From assembly GCF_015207005.2 (NCBI RefSeq), contig NZ_JADEXS020000002.1, positions 248,001-312,000 of the forward strand: DNA of 64,000 nt. Direction: 5' to 3'. Source of the stretch: Desmonostoc muscorum LEGE 12446. GTDB taxonomy: Bacteria; Cyanobacteriota; Cyanobacteriia; Cyanobacteriales; Nostocaceae. Position numbers and translations under genes: made by a program. Positions 52,233-62,096 of the stretch are shown in pieces. Numbering within the stretch: position 1 is the stretch's first letter; each line of letters opens with the position of its first letter. The notes under the pieces are model-generated. The model worked only from the letters and a program-made list of their open reading frames with translations. It searched no databases and was not told the origin of the DNA.

Positions 52233-53681
52233 TTATAACCAAATTGTCTGATTAACAAACATCTGTACTGTCTTTCCAGCATCAATGACAAACACTTTCT
52301 CTTGACTATTTAATTGTTGAGAGCGCCTTTGATTAGATGCTTTTATATTTTCGAGAATATTATTAAAAGCTCCTTCACCAAAAGCAGCACTTAAATTTTT
52401 ATCATCATTGGTTGTAGAAGTACTTGAAAAACCTGATGACGTTGTAGTTATCTGGCTAGATGGTCTATTCTCTATTTCGGCCGCTTTAGCGACACCAGCT
52501 ATTACAGCCGACATGAAATCACTCCCTAAATCACTACCTCTACGAGATTCTCCCTTTAAAAAGCTTCCATTTTTAGACAAAATCAAAACTGCATTTTCTG
52601 GTAGTTTCTTTTCTTGTGTGTCACCATTGGAATTGATTAGAACTGAAACCCCGTGCAATTGGGCAAACCCTGAACCATTGGAATTAGTTAATTGAGCTAC
52701 TAAATACGACCCTACAGGTAATACCTCGCTACCATCTGAAGCTTTCAAGGAAATAGATATCTTAATTAAGTAATTTTGACCGATATCGTCACCTGTTCCC
52801 CAAGCAATCGGAGTTTCTAGTTTCCCGAATGTAGTACTACCAACTAGTACACGTTTTGCGTTATAATCGACTGCTTGGGCTGACGACCCATTCTTAACTT
52901 CTGTACTTTCCCCTGTTCCACCTTCTATACCGTTGGTGTTTAACTCTTCATCTTCAGAGTTGACCGAACTGCTGAAACTACCAACGTTTGCAGCCGCAAG
53001 CCATTGTTGTATCGGGTCTTGTGTTGTTGTTTTAACAGTACCACTAGATATAGCTGGGGTAACTCGTGCTACTGGCATTGCTGGCGGTTGATAACCCCTT
53101 GTTGGTGATGACGGAGAGTTATTAATTCTCGGTGGTATGGGATTTCTAGAAACTGTTACTGGTTGGGTACGTTGTGGAATTGTTCTTGTTGTTGGAGTCG
53201 GAGCAACAGCAACAGGTGTAAAACTTGGTGTTGGTGTTGGTGTTGGCGTGGCTTTTGCTTTTTTGTCACGAATCTTTTGAAATTCCACATTTTGACTGGT
53301 CAGGGCTAAAGCTGTTTTCGTTTCACCTGTCTCGTTCTTAACTTCTGCTTTATCCACTTCTGAAGAGTTTTTTTCTGGTTCTATTTTTTTACTAGTCGCC
53401 ATATTCAAGGCATTCATCGAACTACTAATCACCCCACCTATCAGCATGATAAAAACAAGTATTCCCCCACCAATAACACCCATTTTTAAAAGTGGATTCT
53501 GCGAGACTGCGCGAGTAGTTATGATTTCTTCTGGTTCGGGAACTGATGACAGGTGGGAGTCCGAGGCTTCTATTTCAATGTTTACCCCATTCATCGCTGC
53601 AAAATTATTTCGGCTTTGTATCTCCTCTTCACTGTGTATATCTGATTGTTCTGTTGGTGGAGACTCTTGTATTTGTGTCAT
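52233..53681 (-). CDS. VirB10/TrbI-like channel protein
   Basis: 482 residues, start overlapping the VirB8-like stop (ATGA). An N-terminal cytoplasmic tail is followed by one membrane segment (MGVIGGGILVFIMLIGGVI, 67-85), a long Pro/Thr-rich periplasmic linker (ATPTPTPTPSF, RTIPQRTQPV) and a C-terminal TrbI domain (LVGSTTFGKLETPIAW, LPVGSYLVAQLTNSNG, AVLILSKNGSFLKGESRRGS) ending in FVIDAGKTVQMFVNQ. This is the standard VirB10 architecture spanning the envelope. About 250 bases of AT-rich and repeat sequence separate it from the VirB9-like gene. Confidence 0.85.
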   Translation of the reverse strand: MTQIQESPPTEQSDIHSEEEIQSRNNFAAMNGVNIEIEASDSHLSSVPEPEEIITTRAVSQNPLLKMGVIGGGILVFIMLIGGVISSSMNALNMATSKKIEPEKNSSEVDKAEVKNETGETKTALALTSQNVEFQKIRDKKAKATPTPTPTPSFTPVAVAPTPTTRTIPQRTQPVTVSRNPIPPRINNSPSSPTRGYQPPAMPVARVTPAISSGTVKTTTQDPIQQWLAAANVGSFSSSVNSEDEELNTNGIEGGTGESTEVKNGSSAQAVDYNAKRVLVGSTTFGKLETPIAWGTGDDIGQNYLIKISISLKASDGSEVLPVGSYLVAQLTNSNGSGFAQLHGVSVLINSNGDTQEKKLPENAVLILSKNGSFLKGESRRGSDLGSDFMSAVIAGVAKAAEIENRPSSQITTTSSGFSSTSTTNDDKNLSAAFGEGAFNNILENIKASNQRRSQQLNSQEKVFVIDAGKTVQMFVNQTIWL

Positions 53682-54400
53682 TTTAATTCTAAATCTTGAA
53701 TTTTATATATTTCTAGCCCAGCTTTCCGAACTCGATTAGCTGTTTGTTGAAAATCTGACGAAATCTTAGGTAATGTCGGTGTATCTATCGCTCTCACAAA
53801 AACTGTTTTATTAAATCCTATTGGTTCTCCTACCATATTGCTCCCCTGGAAAACAACAACTGACGCTACCATATCTATAGACCATTCACCTTTTCGGATT
53901 TTTTTCGGTTCACTGAGTAAACTGATTTTTAAAATTGATTGAGTCGAACCATTAAAAACATCCGGTGGCGTTATATTACCTATTTCTTTCAGAAAGGCAG
54001 CGCGAAAGTCTTCAGATAAAGCAAATCCTGTAGCCCATACTTTAGTAGTGATTTTGTTGTCACCTGCTTGGATACCAGAATCTAGTTTTAGCTGTTTTGT
54101 GGGGTCTACATTGTAATCACCACTGACTTGAGGTAATGCATTCCAATTAAGCAACCCCATCATTGTTTGCCCGACAAAATACGTGATGGCTTGAGGCGAA
54201 CGCGAATCACTACTTATGGAAGATACTCTAACAGATTCCCCATCATTTAATTCTACTAGTGTCGGTGCTTTAGAATTAGCAATCGGGAGCATCCGAGTAA
54301 AATTTATTAACTCTATTAACAACATCATCGTCAATAAAACGGCATTACCTATTAGAAATATTGGGGTAAAATTTAACTCTTTCCTTTCAAGTAATCGCAT
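53678..54400 (-). CDS. VirB8/TraE-like inner-membrane protein
   Basis: 240 residues. The short cytoplasmic N-terminus leads into one membrane segment (FTPIFLIGNAVLLTMMLLIEL) and a periplasmic NTF2-like domain (ITYFVGQTMMGLLNWNA, WATGFALSEDFRAAFLKEI, KGEWSIDMVASVVVFQGSN). Topology, size and position match TraE/VirB8, the assembly factor connecting inner-membrane and core complexes. Its start overlaps the VirB6-like stop by one base, and its stop overlaps VirB10. Confidence 0.75.
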   Translation of the reverse strand: MRLLERKELNFTPIFLIGNAVLLTMMLLIELINFTRMLPIANSKAPTLVELNDGESVRVSSISSDSRSPQAITYFVGQTMMGLLNWNALPQVSGDYNVDPTKQLKLDSGIQAGDNKITTKVWATGFALSEDFRAAFLKEIGNITPPDVFNGSTQSILKISLLSEPKKIRKGEWSIDMVASVVVFQGSNMVGEPIGFNKTVFVRAIDTPTLPKISSDFQQTANRVRKAGLEIYKIQDLELK

Positions 54401-55458
54401 TATCTTCTCAAACCTACAGAGAATCTTACACCACTAGTAAAAGCAGTAAATACCGCCATCCCACCCCCAGCACCTATCGCTAGAGCGAGTAATGGCGAAA
54501 AAATCGCTTGTATTAGCTGCGTTAATAAGGGATTAGTCGAAGGTGCATTGACAATTGCACTTGCAGCTAGTCCGACGATAATTGAATATGAAATTAGTAC
54601 TAATGTTAATGCTAGCCAACCAGATAACCAAGCATAGATAGGTTTTGCTCCTACTGGTAGTAGAGAAAGTACAAGAAATATTGGAGCTACGTAAGCTGTC
54701 AGCAAGAAAGATAATTGCACTATGTATTGAAATCCTGCGGACAATCCACTGAAGATTATGAATGACAGTCCTTGAACTACATTATTGATTAATTCTCCAC
54801 CAATATCCAAAGGATTCCAACTACCAGTTCCAGCACCTAAACCTTTTTTCTGCCTGATTTTTTGAGATTCGGCTTTGACATTCTGGATTGTCTGGTCAAT
54901 ACAATCTTGACGCGGAGTAGTCGTTTTCTTGTTCTCGTCTATTTGGAATTTTTCTAAGGTTTCACATTTGGCCAGGGCAGTTTGTGCAGCAAGTACAAAA
55001 CCTTGGTCTATATTCGTAATCCGAATTGCATCTTTTAGGGTGACTCCATTTCTAGTTATTGAAAGTATACTTCGATTTAAATTAACTGTGACATTTCTCA
55101 TAGCTAATGTTGAACCAGCCAGCATCATTCCATTATTAGAAAGCATCAGAATTACCAAAATCGGGAATACCATCTCATTTACAACACCGGATGAAAAACC
55201 CTCTTCACTAAATTCTGCATACCAACCCAAAGACCAAAAGCTTATTAACACTACAGCAACTAACATTGAAATTGATACGATTGCCAGATAAATAGGACTT
55301 TGCCCCGCTGCAAAATCTTGCCAGTCTTTCTCAAAGGATTTCACCATCAAATCTGAGCCATTCATCGCAGCTTCAACGATTTCCCCGGAGATTGTTACTC
55401 CGCTATTTTCTCCAGGTTCTTGACCATTAGCTTGTGCCAAAATCAAAGATAGAATCAT
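54400..55458 (-). CDS. VirB6/TrbL-like polytopic membrane protein
   Basis: 352 residues with a probable signal (MILSLILAQANG) and about six membrane segments: YLAIVSISMLVAVVLISFW, MVFPILVILML, VVQGLSFIIFSGLSAGF, LSFLLTAYVAPIFLVLSLLP, WLALTLVLISYSIIVGLAA and IFSPLLALAIGAGGGMAVF. A central soluble loop holds a Cys pair (LAKCETLEKF, RQDCIDQ). This matches VirB6/TrbL, the inner-membrane pore component. Tightly linked to VirB8. Confidence 0.75.
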   Translation of the reverse strand: MILSLILAQANGQEPGENSGVTISGEIVEAAMNGSDLMVKSFEKDWQDFAAGQSPIYLAIVSISMLVAVVLISFWSLGWYAEFSEEGFSSGVVNEMVFPILVILMLSNNGMMLAGSTLAMRNVTVNLNRSILSITRNGVTLKDAIRITNIDQGFVLAAQTALAKCETLEKFQIDENKKTTTPRQDCIDQTIQNVKAESQKIRQKKGLGAGTGSWNPLDIGGELINNVVQGLSFIIFSGLSAGFQYIVQLSFLLTAYVAPIFLVLSLLPVGAKPIYAWLSGWLALTLVLISYSIIVGLAASAIVNAPSTNPLLTQLIQAIFSPLLALAIGAGGGMAVFTAFTSGVRFSVGLRR

Positions 55459-55598
55459 AACAAGATAAGGGGAAAGGGAAAAGGGAAAAGGGAAAAGGGG
55501 AAAGGAATGGAAAGGAGCATGGAATTGAGTCGGACGTATAAATCCCCGTTACAAAACTGTACTTCCGACTTCCGACTTCCGACTTCCGACTTCATTTT

Positions 55599-56348
55599 TT
55601 ATTGGTTCTCCCAAAAGGCATCTAAAGCAGCCGCAGAACGTAATATTCCTTTGGCTGTAGCAGTCGATTCTGCCTCAAGTCTCTTTGTTTCCTCATCCAT
55701 GCGACCAGACATATCAGCCAGATTTATATTTGCCGCAGCTAAAGCGCGAGACTGTTTTTGAGCCTCAACATGTAGGGATTTTGTAATTATCGTTCCTTGT
55801 AAATTTTGAACCGCAATTTTTTTGAGGATATCTTGGGTGACAATATCTGATTGAACAGCTTGAGCATTATCTGAGGATGTCGTTACAGCCTCGTTAGATA
55901 TTTCGGCTTCTTGGGCTTGAACTTTTTGACCGTCTATCCCTAACGTTGATTGAGATTGAGCTAACGTGTATTGCTGATGCCAGGAGCGCTCGGCATTTTG
56001 TCCATTTGTCTGTGAAGGTGTTGTGACTAAATCCTGTTGATTTTGTTTGGCAATAGCAATACGTATTCTTTCACCAGAACTTAATGGGTCTGGAGTCCCC
56101 AAATCACCTTGGGATGAATCGATTGCAATTTGTAATTCTTTGCTTAATGATTCCCAATCTAAAGTAAAGCTTTTACTGTATTTATTGAAAGATTTTTGCA
56201 GATTTGTAAATACTTGCTCGAACTGAGTAAGGAATGATTTCGGTTGTTCTTGCTCTTTTGCTTGTGTTTGGGCGTTAGCTGGCAAGCTAGCTAATGCCAT
56301 ACACAAAGCTAGACTAGTTACTAATATCGATTGGTTGAAAATTTTCAT
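55599..56348 (-). CDS. exported VirB5/TrbJ-like protein
   Basis: 249 residues with signal peptide (SILVTSLALCMALASLPANA). The mature protein is largely helical (LTQFEQVFTNLQKSFNKYS, then TQDILKKIAVQNLQG and LHVEAQKQSRALAAANINLA), consistent with the helical VirB5/TrbJ minor pilus proteins found upstream of VirB6. The start overlaps the preceding gene by 35 bases. The stretch 55459-55598 after it holds GGGAAAA runs and CTTCCGA heptamers. Confidence 0.65.
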   Translation of the reverse strand: MKIFNQSILVTSLALCMALASLPANAQTQAKEQEQPKSFLTQFEQVFTNLQKSFNKYSKSFTLDWESLSKELQIAIDSSQGDLGTPDPLSSGERIRIAIAKQNQQDLVTTPSQTNGQNAERSWHQQYTLAQSQSTLGIDGQKVQAQEAEISNEAVTTSSDNAQAVQSDIVTQDILKKIAVQNLQGTIITKSLHVEAQKQSRALAAANINLADMSGRMDEETKRLEAESTATAKGILRSAAALDAFWENQ

Positions 56349-56832
56349 AAAGGTTTTCTAGGGGTACTACAAAAGGTTCAGATGAACAATAAGAAGATAC
56401 TAAAGCCTGTTTTTTCGAGATGTTTATAGACACACCTCTTACTATTATTGGTTGTGGTGGATGTTCAGAAGTTATCGAGAGACTTTGAAAAAATGTACTT
56501 TCATAATTAGATGTATTTGGCGGGATTATATATCCTGCTTTGGTGCTAATGACCAGATAAGCTTTCCCTTTTTCAAACTCAGAGTTAATTCCTGGTTGTT
56601 CTAATCCGGGGTTGGCTATTTGGTTATACCTTAGATTTCTCAGGCTACGACTTTGTTTGACATTTGTATCGGCTATATCTAAATCAAACTCACACTCTTT
56701 CTCTTTTGCTGCAATGAACTTATTATATTTTTGTTGGTTATATTGCCAGATTTGAAAACTCCCTATTGATACAACTCCTGCTAATATTGCTAACAAGATT
56801 TTGTTTGGAATTAATCGGTACAAACTATTCAT
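56314..56832 (-). CDS. single-pass membrane protein of the transfer operon
   Basis: 172 residues from ATG 56832, overlapping the VirB4-like stop (ATGA). One N-terminal membrane segment (ILLAILAGVVSIGSFQIW) precedes a periplasmic domain with KGKAYLVISTKAGYIIPPN and IIVRGVSINISKKQALVSSY. No Vir family recognised. Its position between virB4 and virB5-like genes suggests an apparatus component specific to cyanobacterial plasmids. Confidence 0.65.
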   Translation of the reverse strand: MNSLYRLIPNKILLAILAGVVSIGSFQIWQYNQQKYNKFIAAKEKECEFDLDIADTNVKQSRSLRNLRYNQIANPGLEQPGINSEFEKGKAYLVISTKAGYIIPPNTSNYESTFFQSLSITSEHPPQPIIVRGVSINISKKQALVSSYCSSEPFVVPLENLYENFQPIDISN

Positions 56833-57952
56833 AATGGCTGACCTTGCCTAATGCATTCGACATAATACTTAGAAAATTCTGCCACCCATTCAAACTTGTT
56901 ATTGTAATCACGTTTAAATTTATCTCGTGTGGCTTGCTCCTCTCTACTATTTGCGACTAAAGCAAGCAGAGGATAAGACGGGTAATAGCGACAACGAACA
57001 TATTTGTTGTTGTAATCCAACAGCCACAATGTGTATAGCTGTTGAATATTTGGCGTGAAGGTTTCGTTTTGAGAGATGATTTCTCTTGGGATGCCGAGTA
57101 ATTCCGAAAAGCTATTGGCTGCACCTGGAACGATTCGCCCGATTAATCGACAAGGCATATTTTGTAATATCTGTTCTCCGGCTGATGATTTGGCGATAGA
57201 GATTACGTCTTGAGCAGCCAGGATAATCCGACATCCTGATTTGCGAGCTGTCGCGCACTTGCGACCCACTAGCCTCGATAAGGCATCAAATCGCAGCAAT
57301 ACACTCGCCTCATCCATGAAGAACACGCTGTTAGGGGACGATAATGACTGTCGTGATGCTGCAATATATGCACTCATCCCGAACACTTCGGCGTCTTTAC
57401 CTGATTGCAGGTTAGTTAATGCAAAAGTAATTAATTTGGAATCTGTTTCAAAAGTTGACGGTTTACAAATGGCATCACCTATTGAACTTGCCTCCCAGTA
57501 CTGTAGTCGCAAGCGTATATAATTGAGCGCCTTATCAACATTTTCATCTTCATACCCCAAATCAATGTAATCAAGAGAGAAAAACTGCTCCATATCAACT
57601 AAAGTTGGAGTATTAGCCCATTCAATAGTTCCTAATCCAGCTTGAAATGCTAATTCAAATCGTTGTTGAATATCGGGATTATCGTAAAATGCTTTTGTCC
57701 CCAAGGGAATCAATGACTCTATTGTTTGAGCTAAGAAACCATCAAACTGCTGTGAACCCAAAACTAACTGCAAGATGATCAAATTTACATCATTACGATG
57801 TGCTTTGACTCTATCTTCTCTTTGTTGAGAAGGAATTTTTGATAAGTCCAACGGTTGTACGATATTGTTTGATTGTTTGGAAATATCAAAGTAGAAACCA
57901 TTATGATACGGTGTAAAATCTCCAAATGTTCCTGAACCATCATCGTTAGGCA
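56829..57952 (-). pseudogene. virB4: virB4/traC ATPase, 3' part, separated by an IS
   Basis: About 374 codons. The open frame begins with a GTG created at the IS boundary, then PNDDGSGTFGDFTPYHNG continues the sequence interrupted at 59562. Walker B is SVFFMDEASVL, followed by RIILAAQDVISIAKSSAGEQ and a C-terminal helical region, as in VirB4 motor domains. Without Walker A it cannot be an ATPase. Precise removal of the IS and one TAGGCA copy gives a 913-residue VirB4-size protein. Confidence 0.88.
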
Positions 57953-59561
57953 CTGGAGTTTAGACTAAGCAACAAGAAACGACCCAGCAACGCTGAGTTG
58001 AAAAGAAACAGGCTTCAGAGATGAAAATCTAGGGTACTAAGCAGATTCTGGATGCTTTTTGCGAGGCTTAGTTGTAGTTTTTTTGACTATCGGATAGCGA
58101 ATTCTACGTTGTCGTGGTTTTCCTGGTTTCCAGCCTGGAGACTTTCCGCGAGGTTTAGGCGAACGGGCAGGAGTACCAATCACCGCAAAAATACTCCCCA
58201 TCGCTTGAGCAACTCTCCCAGGAGTCAAATTGTCTAATGATTTTTGCCAAGGTAAAGGGTTATCAGCAACGATATCACGAGCCAACCACAATTCCCAAGT
58301 CATCAGAGGCATGAGGTCACTCCAATGCTCAGATTGCTTGGGACTACTCAACTTAGGCAATGTCCAGTGCAAGCGTTGCTTCAAAAAACGATACCAGTGG
58401 TCAACAGTAAAACGTCGGAGGTAGAGTTGCCAAACTTGAGATAGTGGAAGCATTTCCTCTCCTACCCAAGCCAACCACAAAGGTTTTGATATACGTAGGT
58501 TGCCTTCTGCATCTAGACGCTCAACTCGAATCAGCGACATTGGGCGTGTCGCCGTTTGACGAAAGTGTAAATTTTTCCACAAGCTCACCTTCACCCGTCC
58601 CAGTTTAGGATGGTTGACTTCTATACTCTCATTGGCTTCACTCCATGTAGAAGGATCATTGAGTTTAAATTTATCACCATGTTTCCTGGGTCGCCCTTTA
58701 CCAGAATATGGTGGTGGTGCGCCCCATAAACAAAGATTTGAACGCAAACGTACCAGAATGTCCGCTTTGATATTAGTCGTCTTCAACACAAAAGGGGCGC
58801 AGCCATACTCACTATCCCAAACTGTAATTGGTCTAGTTGGTAAATGTTCACACACTTGCTGTAATTGCCACGTTGCCTTTTGTATCGGATTTTCCCAACT
58901 GGTAATTCGCTCATGCCTCAACGGTAACGCCCAACTGCCAGAATCCTCTGGTATCCAAGCAATGGTACTATATCCCTGACCAACGGTAATTGGTTTGTTT
59001 CCGGTTATGGTAACACTGGTGTGTTCAATTGTCCTCTCAATAAGAGTTACCGCATCCGGGCGCGACCAGGCAGTGTGGTCGCCTGCCAACAACGGACGAC
59101 CCTGTTGTGGCATCTGTTTGATGTATAACTGCATCAATTTTTGTCGCTGTGGTCTGCTATCTTGTAACGCTTCATAAATACTTGGCCACTTTCTTCTAAA
59201 TACTGGCGATAGCGATAAATCTGCCAAACTGTAGGCATTCCGCGTCAGTAATATTGCATCCATCAGTTCAAAAGTTGCATCATGCGCTCTACCTAAATAG
59301 CTGTACGCTGCTTGACGAAATTCTTTTAGTAAGGCACTTTTCATATTGGCAGATGAGAATTAGTGGTTCAAATCTCATCTTCCACTGAAGGGCGTCTGTG
59401 TTAACCACAGACTGCCCTTCCCAAAATTTTATACCAACAACACATCTTTTATCGAGTTAACGATCGCTCTTCTTGATAGTCTCAACTCCAGAAGTTAAAA
59501 TGTATACCAAAAAAACACGCACACTTTTTTAGCGATCGCCTGCTTTTAGTCTAAACTCCAG
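57953..59561 (-). mobile_element. 1609-bp IS4/IS701-superfamily insertion sequence
   Basis: The 16-bp perfect inverted repeat CTGGAGTTTAGACTAA is at 57953-57968, and its complement is at 59546-59561. The target duplication TAGGCA is at 57947-57952 and 59562-59567. It carries one transposase gene, interrupts virB4, and looks intact with perfect ends, so the insertion is probably recent. Confidence 0.93.
58037..59344 (-). CDS. IS4/IS701-like DDE transposase
   Basis: 435 residues, full length. DDE residues are in LLAGDHTAWSRP (first Asp), TVWDSEYGCAPF (second Asp) and VDHWYRFLKQRLHW (YREK-like motif of this superfamily, with the catalytic acid not certain). The C-terminus is strongly basic (KPRGKSPGWKPGKPRQRR). 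The type is common in cyanobacteria. It catalyses movement of the element at 57953-59561. The gene is undisturbed, so the element may be active. Confidence 0.88.
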   Translation of the reverse strand: MKSALLKEFRQAAYSYLGRAHDATFELMDAILLTRNAYSLADLSLSPVFRRKWPSIYEALQDSRPQRQKLMQLYIKQMPQQGRPLLAGDHTAWSRPDAVTLIERTIEHTSVTITGNKPITVGQGYSTIAWIPEDSGSWALPLRHERITSWENPIQKATWQLQQVCEHLPTRPITVWDSEYGCAPFVLKTTNIKADILVRLRSNLCLWGAPPPYSGKGRPRKHGDKFKLNDPSTWSEANESIEVNHPKLGRVKVSLWKNLHFRQTATRPMSLIRVERLDAEGNLRISKPLWLAWVGEEMLPLSQVWQLYLRRFTVDHWYRFLKQRLHWTLPKLSSPKQSEHWSDLMPLMTWELWLARDIVADNPLPWQKSLDNLTPGRVAQAMGSIFAVIGTPARSPKPRGKSPGWKPGKPRQRRIRYPIVKKTTTKPRKKHPESA

Positions 59562-61185
59562 TAGGCAAGTCAATCATCAAAATGCTCATGTCTTGAGCAA
59601 GGCACTCGGCAATAATCGAAGAAACTAGTACAGACTTCCCGCTTCCAGTTGTTCCTATAACCATCATGTTTTTGGTTTTGCTCAAGTCGATAAAAACTGG
59701 GGAGTGTCCTTCATCAGCAATTAATTCAAATCCCTCTTTGTCTGATGAGGCATTCTGCACAGCAGCAGTTAACCCGATTACTTCACTTGCGAAAAATGTT
59801 ACCCGTCGGTTGTAAGGGCTTGTTAGTTGCGGTTTTTGCCTCAAAAGTAATGTTTCTAGCCAAATCAACCAAGCGTATTGAGTTTCACGGGTTAATTCTG
59901 CTGGTTGGTTGACATACCCCGAAATCAGTCTGCAAGCGTCGTCAATTTCTTCGGGGGTGTTGCGGTAGACCAAAATAATCAGTGCCACGTTCACAGGTAC
60001 ATCACCTGTGTACAACTGCTTTTGAGCGTTCACTGACCATTCTGTGTTAATCTGTGATGCTACATCAATGGTTTTTTTGCTTGCACTAATTTCCGCATGA
60101 AGCGATCGCCTAGTAATCATCTGCTGAGCTAATCTAGTCAATTTCTGGTCGGCGGGGCTAATTTCTGTTATTATCTCGATATCGTGGATGATGTCACGAG
60201 CAAAAATATTCCACAGGAATCTAATTTGTGCTGTTGTTGAAGCAAATGCTTCTGGCTTTTGGGTAAGTGTCATCACCCCTACATACTTTTTACCGTTCTT
60301 TTGATTTGGCAGACATACCCACTGCCTTGCCGCATAGGGTATACCATTATTCAAAAGTACTGATGCGGCATGAGAAAAGTCGATATGTTGTGATTGTGTT
60401 GCTTGGGCTTCGTTAAACTCCTCTCTCAATCCAGATTCATCAAATACTAAGGTGTGAGGGACCTTTACCAATTTCGCTCCCAGATGAAAAGATAACTCAA
60501 TCCATAGTTGTTTTTCCGATTTGGGAGACGGGAATAAACCCATCTCGGACAATATCTGTTGATGTCTGAGTGAAACGTTTATAGCTTTGTCTAGAATTTG
60601 CTGGAAGCTTTTTAAAGTTAACTCTGTTGCACCTGTGGGGGTAAATCGACGCTGTAAGAAATTCGACAGTTTTACTATGGCTAATTCTATTGAATCGCCT
60701 GCTTCTATTCCCCCTGGTTTAATAGTGTAAGTCGTATAAATATTCAGGGTGATATTTTTGCGTTGTTTAAGCCTTGTCAGTTCTTGAATCCTCGCTAGTT
60801 GACCCCAGTCAAGGAACTCGCTTTCATCATTGACAGGATTCTTTAAACGATGACGAAAACGTTCTACTGCTTGTTCTTCATCACACAATGAACTCCAGCG
60901 AAATGTAAATTTTTCTCCAGGAGGTATTTCTTTGCACCCATTCTCAAATGCATGGGCGATTGCTTCTACTTGTTCTGAGGAATTAAATAATGGGTGAAAG
61001 CCTGTGCAGCTATACCCAAAAACCAATTGCAAAGTATTGTTGCTATCGCCTAAAAGTTTTTTACTTAGCAAATAAGCACCAATGCTTAAGCCGGCTTTCT
61101 TCAATCTCACTAGAGTAGTGAGGTCTAACAAGTCTTCAAAAGGGCTGATTTTTTTGGTCTGAGGATTACCTCTTTTTATTGCCAT
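59562..61185 (-). pseudogene. virB4: virB4/traC ATPase, 5' part, truncated by an IS
   Basis: About 540 codons from ATG 61185, ending after SILMIDLP, where the IS supplies TGV and a stop. The N-terminal VirB4 domain occupies most of it (KFTFRWSSLCDEEQAVERFR, MTLTQKPEAFASTTAQIRFL). Walker A is VIGTTGSGKS (509-518), close to the break. The protein would lack Walker B and the rest of the motor. As VirB4 energises pilus assembly and transfer, the conjugation system is probably inactive unless another copy exists. Confidence 0.88.
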
Positions 61186-61205
61186 AAACAGGAGTCAGGA
61201 TGCAG

Positions 61206-61431
61206 TTCAATATTGTTCAGAAGTCGGAAATCGGAAGTCGAAAGTCGGAAGTAATATCCCCTAACTTTAGTTATGGGATTGTTCGAGTAAGGCTTTTTGT
61301 CTCGAAGAGTGCGTTCAATGGCAAAATTATTTATTGGCTTTCTCGCGTTTTAATTCGGGGGCATCAGACCATTTTTTACTTCCAAAAATACCGACTTCCG
61401 ACTTCCGAATTCCGACCTCCGACTGAAATTT
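61206..61431. repeat. heptamer-rich intergenic spacer
   Basis: GTCGGAA-type heptamers (61219-61245) and their complement CTTCCGA/CCTCCGA (61392-61427) flank about 140 bases of unique AT-rich sequence between the VirB4 start and VirB3-like stop. No gene supported. Opposed arrays could pair in RNA to form a large stem. Confidence 0.55.
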
Positions 61432-61445
61432 GGTGAATACTCTCC

Positions 61446-61790
61446 TCATTTCAAGATGGAGTTTAGCCAGCTAACTTTTTTCGAGCCGGCTTTTCTCTTC
61501 TCTTCAGGGGAAGAATATCTCACATAGCCACGCGTCCACATCGGAACGCCTGGAAAAACTCTCGACCAAAATAGATACGGTCTTTTACCAGATAAAGTAA
61601 GCGTGGTTGCACTTAACCAAAGTCCAATTAGTATGCTCCATATCATTCCTAAACCGAAAAGGAAAGCTAAGAAAAAACCTACTCCAAATGACACAAGAGA
61701 AACCGCAAATTGGAATCCTGTAAATATTCCTATTGATGCACTCTTGCCTAAAGATTGATTAACTTGTTTAATTGATTCTGAAAATTTCAT
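61446..61790 (-). CDS. VirB3/TraL-like small membrane protein
   Basis: 114 residues from ATG 61790. Two closely spaced hydrophobic segments (IGIFTGFQFAVSLVSFGVGF and LAFLFGLGMIWSILIGLWL) are followed by a basic, aromatic C-terminus (RPYLFWSRVFPGVPMWTRGY). Size, two-helix hairpin and position between the pilin and VirB4 fit VirB3/TraL. Assignment rests on topology and order rather than a sequence motif. Confidence 0.65.
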   Translation of the reverse strand: MKFSESIKQVNQSLGKSASIGIFTGFQFAVSLVSFGVGFFLAFLFGLGMIWSILIGLWLSATTLTLSGKRPYLFWSRVFPGVPMWTRGYVRYSSPEEKRKAGSKKVSWLNSILK

Positions 61791-61816
61791 CAAGATTACT
61801 TGGGGCAGAACTTGCA

Positions 61817-61942
61817 CTTAACCGAGTACCGTGGGTTTAAGTCCCCCGGTTCAATAACCGGTAAGTTTTGGGTCGGGGTTTAAATCCCCGTCACAAAACT
61901 TACTTGCGACTTGCGACTTGCGACTTGCGACTTGTTTTAACA
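61817..61942. repeat. 126-bp dispersed repeat, copy 2
   Basis: Same sequence as 39637-39748 apart from an inverted hairpin loop (CCGGTT-CAAT-AACCGG), one C/T change and four rather than two CTTGCGA heptamers. It lies between the pilin and VirB3-like genes. Confidence 0.9.
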
Positions 61943-61977
61943 ATTTCTGGGGGTTTAAGTTTCATCGCAACTAACAA

Positions 61978-62096
61978 TTCCAACCTCCGACCTCCGACTT
62001 CCGACCTCCGACCTCCGACTTCCGACTTCCGACTTCCAACCTCCGACCTCCGACCTCCGACTTCCGACTTCCGACCTCCGACCTCCGACTTCTTTA
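61978..62096. repeat. long heptamer array (CTTCCGA/CCTCCGA)
   Basis: About 16 consecutive seven-base units of the type ACTTCCG, ACCTCCG or ACTTCCA, a short tandemly repeated repetitive sequence typical of Nostocales. It abuts the stop codon of the pilin-like gene, so it would form the 3' untranslated part of that mRNA. Confidence 0.85.
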
